A DNA stretch of 64,000 nucleotides from Bryum argenteum (taxonomy: Eukaryota; Streptophyta; Bryopsida; Bryales; Bryaceae), in the NCBI GenBank assembly GCA_037043015.1, contig CM073324.1, positions 14,405,013 through 14,469,012 of the forward strand, written 5' to 3'. Below the pieces are notes generated by a model. That model worked only from the letters and a program-made list of their open reading frames with translations. It ran no database searches and was not told where the DNA came from. Made by a program: the position numbers and the translations under genes. Position 1 is the first letter of the stretch; every line of letters begins with the position of its first letter. Of this stretch, positions 60,338-64,000 are shown piece after piece.

Positions 60338-62915
60338 ATGGGTGGCTACCAGTTGAGCCTGCAGGGGGGCGCGTACAATCCCGCCGCGCGCTTGGACTAT
60401 CGCAAGTCGGGCTCCAGTGATGGGAGCTCTCGGCGATCGTCGCGCACTGTGGAGTCGCCATCCGGTTATGGGGGCAAGCGTCAGAGCAACTTGGAGGGGC
60501 TGGTGCATCCTAGCCCGCCTCGGCACAGCACGGCCTGCTGTGATGGGTTGTCTCTGCGGCGCGAGTTGAGCTCGCAGCGGATTAAGGCGGCCGCTGATGC
60601 TGTCGAGTCCAGAGGCCACAGTTTCCGGTCTGATGACAGCGATAGCCTTGCGTTGTGGGAGGAGATGGATTCTATGTCGTCGTCGTCGTCCGCTGTGGCG
60701 TCCGTCGCGCCGTCGGAGCGTGATGGATGGGTGAAGCTCTCGACGCAGTCGCCGCGGTGGCTGGACGCCATGGCCAAGCTCGCGCCCTGGAGACCCTCCC
60801 CTGTTCATCCAAGGTCGGGTGACACGCCTCGCGCTTCACTTGACCGCAAGTCCAGCACGCGCTCCTTGCAGGATTCCAGGAAGGGGTGGTACACCAAGAG
60901 GAGTAGATCCATGTGGAGTCCGAAAGTGGCTGCGAATTCCTCCAAGTGGGATCAAGCGAGCTCGAAGGGGGATCAGAGCTCGGAGGAGGGGAGCAAGCAT
61001 AGCAGCTTCTCGGGGATGATGGATGAGGATACGCGCTACACCGCTTCTGCGGTGACCTGGGACATTTCGGCCGGCCGCGAGCCCACAGTGAAGAATTCGA
61101 CTCGGCCAGTCAGCGGCTTGTCGTGGGAGATTCCCATCGTGGATACGAAGATTACTGATGATTTGCTGCCTGATAGCGCTAGGGAGTCATCTGCTAGTGA
61201 AGAAGCTCAGTTCGATGGACACTCCGAGTACGCTAGCTGCAGGACGTTTGTAGAGGACGAGCTGCTTTCGCCGGGAGCGAGTATTGACGAAGAGAAATCG
61301 GCGAATGAGCTTGGTTATGTGAACGTCATTGATTTTGTTGCGCCGTTGCTTTCGAAACTCCAGAGTATTGAGAAGGAGGGTCCACGGACCGAGAGACGAG
61401 TTTCCTTTAAGTGGGAGGCGGGTCCGAAGATTCGAGGGGAGGAAGTAGCGCCCACCACTGAGACGCCGAAACCACCGGGGGATCCCGCAGCATATGAGAC
61501 ACTCAGGCAGCAGTACCTTCTCAAGTCCCAGAGTGCGCCGCTGGACGGTCTCTACATGTTCATGCCAGAGAGCGATTCCGCGCTTCCATGGGAGAAAAAG
61601 CCCGCTGGCGAGGGGGCCTTGCGAAGAGTGAATAGCTCACCAGACCCCAGGATGTTTCGCACGGCTCCGGGGCCGTCACCCCTTGGCATTGATAGTAAGA
61701 GTGACCCAGAGTCTCCGAGGAGTATCCTCCGCGGACCCGACGACGGCAGCAGTGTGCCGTCGTCCTCGAATCCCTCCCGCCGGTCCGAGGGGCCCCAATC
61801 CATGTCGAGCTGTAGCGAGTCGTTCGACGATTACGAACTGATCGGCTCGACGGCGTATAATCTGAACTCGGCTTGTATCATTGTGGAGTCGCGGCGCGTG
61901 AGCTTGTCGTTTCGTGACTTCGGCCCCGCGCAACCAGCAGACATGGCCGAGGCGCGGGAGTCCTCGAACGTGGAGCTTCTGGGGTGCGACCGCGACCAAT
62001 TGAGCGCGAATGCGTTGCGTGCGAGCCCGGAGCTGTGGACGGCCACATTCTCCGCCCGTTACACCCATGACGCGGACGAGCCAACGGCTTCGCCCCAACC
62101 TATGCGGCAGCTCGCGTACCTGATGTCCTGCGAGGACGAGCAGGAGCAGGAGCAGGAGCAGGAGCAGCAGCGCCCGGTGGAGGAGATGAAGAGAACACGA
62201 TCTCGTAACGGTGAGTTCACTGCTCGCCTCGGCGTGATGTTTTCGCCATTGCGCTTAATTTCGTCCCACGAATCGTCCAACCACGGCTGCTTCGTCGCCG
62301 CTACTGTCTCCCCTCCCCATGACGACGGCGAAGAACCTCATACCATCGTCAAGATCCTTTCTCCCTCTCTTGAATTCCAATCCACGCAGCACAAATCCAA
62401 AGGCTATTGGTCCGGTGCTCACTCGCGTTCTAGCAAGCGGCGCCATTCCTCCGACGATCACCAAACCATGATGGTAAGCTCCTCCACTCCTTCCAACCAA
62501 TTCATAAAATTGGCAAAAAGTATGGTATTTTCAACTATCCATCAAGACTGTCTCATTCCGCCAAACTTGTTTGAAAACCTAGTGTTATAAATTGTTCAGA
62601 TTGGTAGGAAAACCACACTTTCGTGCTAGAGCATTTAGTCTGTAGAGAACTCTTCCCTCTCCTAGTCACTTTCTACTTTAGAATTCACCATCGTTCTTTC
62701 GTTTTTATTGTGCCATTTTTTGCATCTTCAATTACACAGCATTGTGTTTTCAAGTTCTCACAAGTACTCATGGTTGTTTCCAGGTCTCTTTTAGCAAGGC
62801 AATGAAAAAGATCCTGTCGAAATGCACTGTGAAGCGATCGACCAGCAAAGGAAAGTCCAAGACGGATTCGCCTGCTCTCGAAGCTCTTCCACCACCTGAG
62901 TTTCACTTCACTTAG
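60338..62915 (+). CDS. Serine-rich, probably disordered plant protein of unknown function
   Basis: I do not recognise this family. Two coding exons, 60338-62473 and 62784-62915, join in phase 0 to give 755 residues; without splicing a different 38-residue tail would be read. The protein is rich in Ser, Pro, Arg and acidic residues with many SP and RxxS sites, suggesting a phosphorylated, largely disordered protein. More structured islands are VNVIDFVAPLLSKLQSIEKE (about 328-347), RRVSFKWEAG, SSCSESFDDYELIGSTAYN and RRVSLSFRDFGPAQ. An EQ repeat (EQEQEQEQEQQ) lies at about 603-613. The spliced C-terminus is basic (MMVSFSKAMKKILSK, then STSKGKSK). G+C is far above the flanks and third positions are GC-rich, as for a real gene. 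The ATG is the first in the long frame. Confidence 0.82.
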
Positions 62916-63008
62916 GTAAGCAATTGCACACATTCTCATCATACTCCGATACCTTCAATGTTTTTTGGGATCAGGTATTTATAATATCTTGCTTTTTCTT
63001 TCTTGCAG
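62916..63008 (+). other. 3' UTR intron starting right after the stop codon
   Basis: The TAG at 62913-62915 is followed at once by gtaag, and a pyrimidine-rich stretch ends in ttcttgcag at 63008. The exon junction thus falls at the stop codon, close enough that a terminating ribosome should clear the junction complex, so nonsense-mediated decay is not expected. Confidence 0.65.
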
Positions 63009-64000
63009 GCAAGATTCTGTCCATATCGATGGCACCTGCTCGATCAACATACATTTGCAATGTAAATTGGAACCCCTTCTCACGTCCGAGATTCGGCCTC
63101 CTCATCTGGTGAAGAAGAGACATACATATCTTCGTTTTCCTAGAGTGGAGAATCGATCGTCATCACCGCCGTGTACTGTACAATACCACAAGTCGACAGG
63201 GGATTAAACATTTTTGTGAAGAACTAACACCAATCAACCATTGTAGATTTTCCATCGATGATTTTGCTCCATTCCCGGAGTCTCACGCTGCTAGAAATCC
63301 AACTGCAGCCATGTTCATATTGGAACCCCAAATTTTGTAACCTGCACATTTTGCCTCACCGACTCAGTGTCTCGGTGCTCTTTATAGAAATATCTTTGCT
63401 TTCTCGATACACTCATCTTTCATTGTCTGGAGCACTTCCATGCGCATACAAAATCTCCAAATAGCGAAAGATACATACTGTAGAAGAACACAACATTCCA
63501 TAATGATAAAGTGCCTCGGACAATTAAAATCAACATCTGACATTGATTGTCCTGTTATTTTTGGAACATGAACTTTTGCGAGCTTCAGAAACTCCGTAAG
63601 TCTGTAAAGCTAATTGAGACTGTAACGTTGCGGATTACGCTGCGCTGCTCCGAAATACACGTGATTGTTAAGAGCAAGGATTGGTTCATGCATTTAGGAA
63701 AGGCTTGCTTTCTACAGGAACTTGGGTCGGGGATCTCGGCATTAATGGTGAAGAAGCGGTTCTAGCTGTAAAGAAGCTTCGAAGTGTAATGACGGGAGAG
63801 TACGGCAAAATAGTGGGAGACTTTTTTTAAATTTTAAAACTTGTTTCGTTACCGTTGCTAATGTAGCGGTAACAACGTAATATTTCTCATTAAGGAAGTC
63901 TAGTTTCGGAGTAATTGACGGAGAAGTTGGAGTTGAAAACAACGACTGATTGCGCTTTCACTGTAACTTAAAGCTGAGCTTATTGCGAGTGGAATTAATG
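63009..64000 (+). other. 3' UTR and downstream DNA of the serine-rich gene
   Basis: Moderately AT-rich sequence with no coding frame I can support. The first few hundred bases are probably the 3' UTR exon. The poly(A) site could not be placed. Confidence 0.4.

Noticed and set aside
60299-60808. 169-codon Arg/Pro-rich minus frame
   Set aside because: It is a shadow of the GC-rich serine-rich gene on the opposite strand.
1-64000. CRISPR arrays, operons, Shine-Dalgarno sites, rho-independent terminators
   Set aside because: The spliced plant genes show this is eukaryotic nuclear DNA; none of the repeats has the spacer pattern of a CRISPR array.
1-64000. Full-length tRNA or rRNA genes
   Set aside because: No segment with complete tRNA arms or rRNA landmarks was recognised by eye. 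The tRNA-like boxes found belong to SINEs. A tRNA scan would settle it.

Overview
This is nuclear DNA from a land plant. Genes are sparse, have many introns with GT-AG borders, and sit in long AT-rich intergenic DNA full of transposable elements. Four protein-coding genes can be built exon by exon. They are an FBL3-type F-box/LRR protein (16.6-20.3 kb, minus), an Alfin-like PHD-finger protein (34.1-36.0 kb, plus), a BBOF1-type basal-body coiled-coil protein (41.1-44.7 kb, minus) and a serine-rich protein I do not recognise (60.3-62.9 kb, plus). A plant-type AL and FBL3 next to a ciliary BBOF1 gene points to a plant with flagellated sperm: a bryophyte, lycophyte or fern, less likely a cycad or Ginkgo. 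The long, TE-filled intergenic DNA favours a large genome, but the sequence does not fix the species.

Layout. 0-12 kb: diverged dispersed repeats, GC-richer islands, and two loci (about 5.0-6.0 and 10.5-11.2 kb) that repeat one motif of about 22 bp. 12.1-14.3 kb: a non-autonomous CACTA-type element containing a 9-bp minisatellite. 16.6-20.6 kb: the F-box gene. 20.7-32 kb: MITEs, a SINE, fragments of a decayed gene family and minisatellites. 33.4-36 kb: GC-rich promoter region and the AL gene. 39.4-40.5 kb: a nested pair of TTAA elements. 41.1-45.1 kb: the BBOF1 gene, with a foldback element in one intron and a duplicated 5' end. 46-58 kb: more elements, a SINE carrying an inserted MITE, and two strong short hairpins. 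59.7-63.2 kb: the serine-rich gene.

The most striking feature is a set of short elements that begin CCC, end GGG and are flanked by TTAA, the piggyBac signature, in at least five TIR families. Three copies of one family are each exactly 362 bp once a 738-bp second element is removed from one of them, which leaves a TTAA duplication. None encodes a transposase here. A tRNA-derived SINE with 12-13 bp target duplications and a TA-duplicating MITE inserted into one SINE copy add further clean insertion records. The four genes do not form an obvious pathway. They cover ubiquitin-ligase specificity, histone reading, cilium function and an unknown role.
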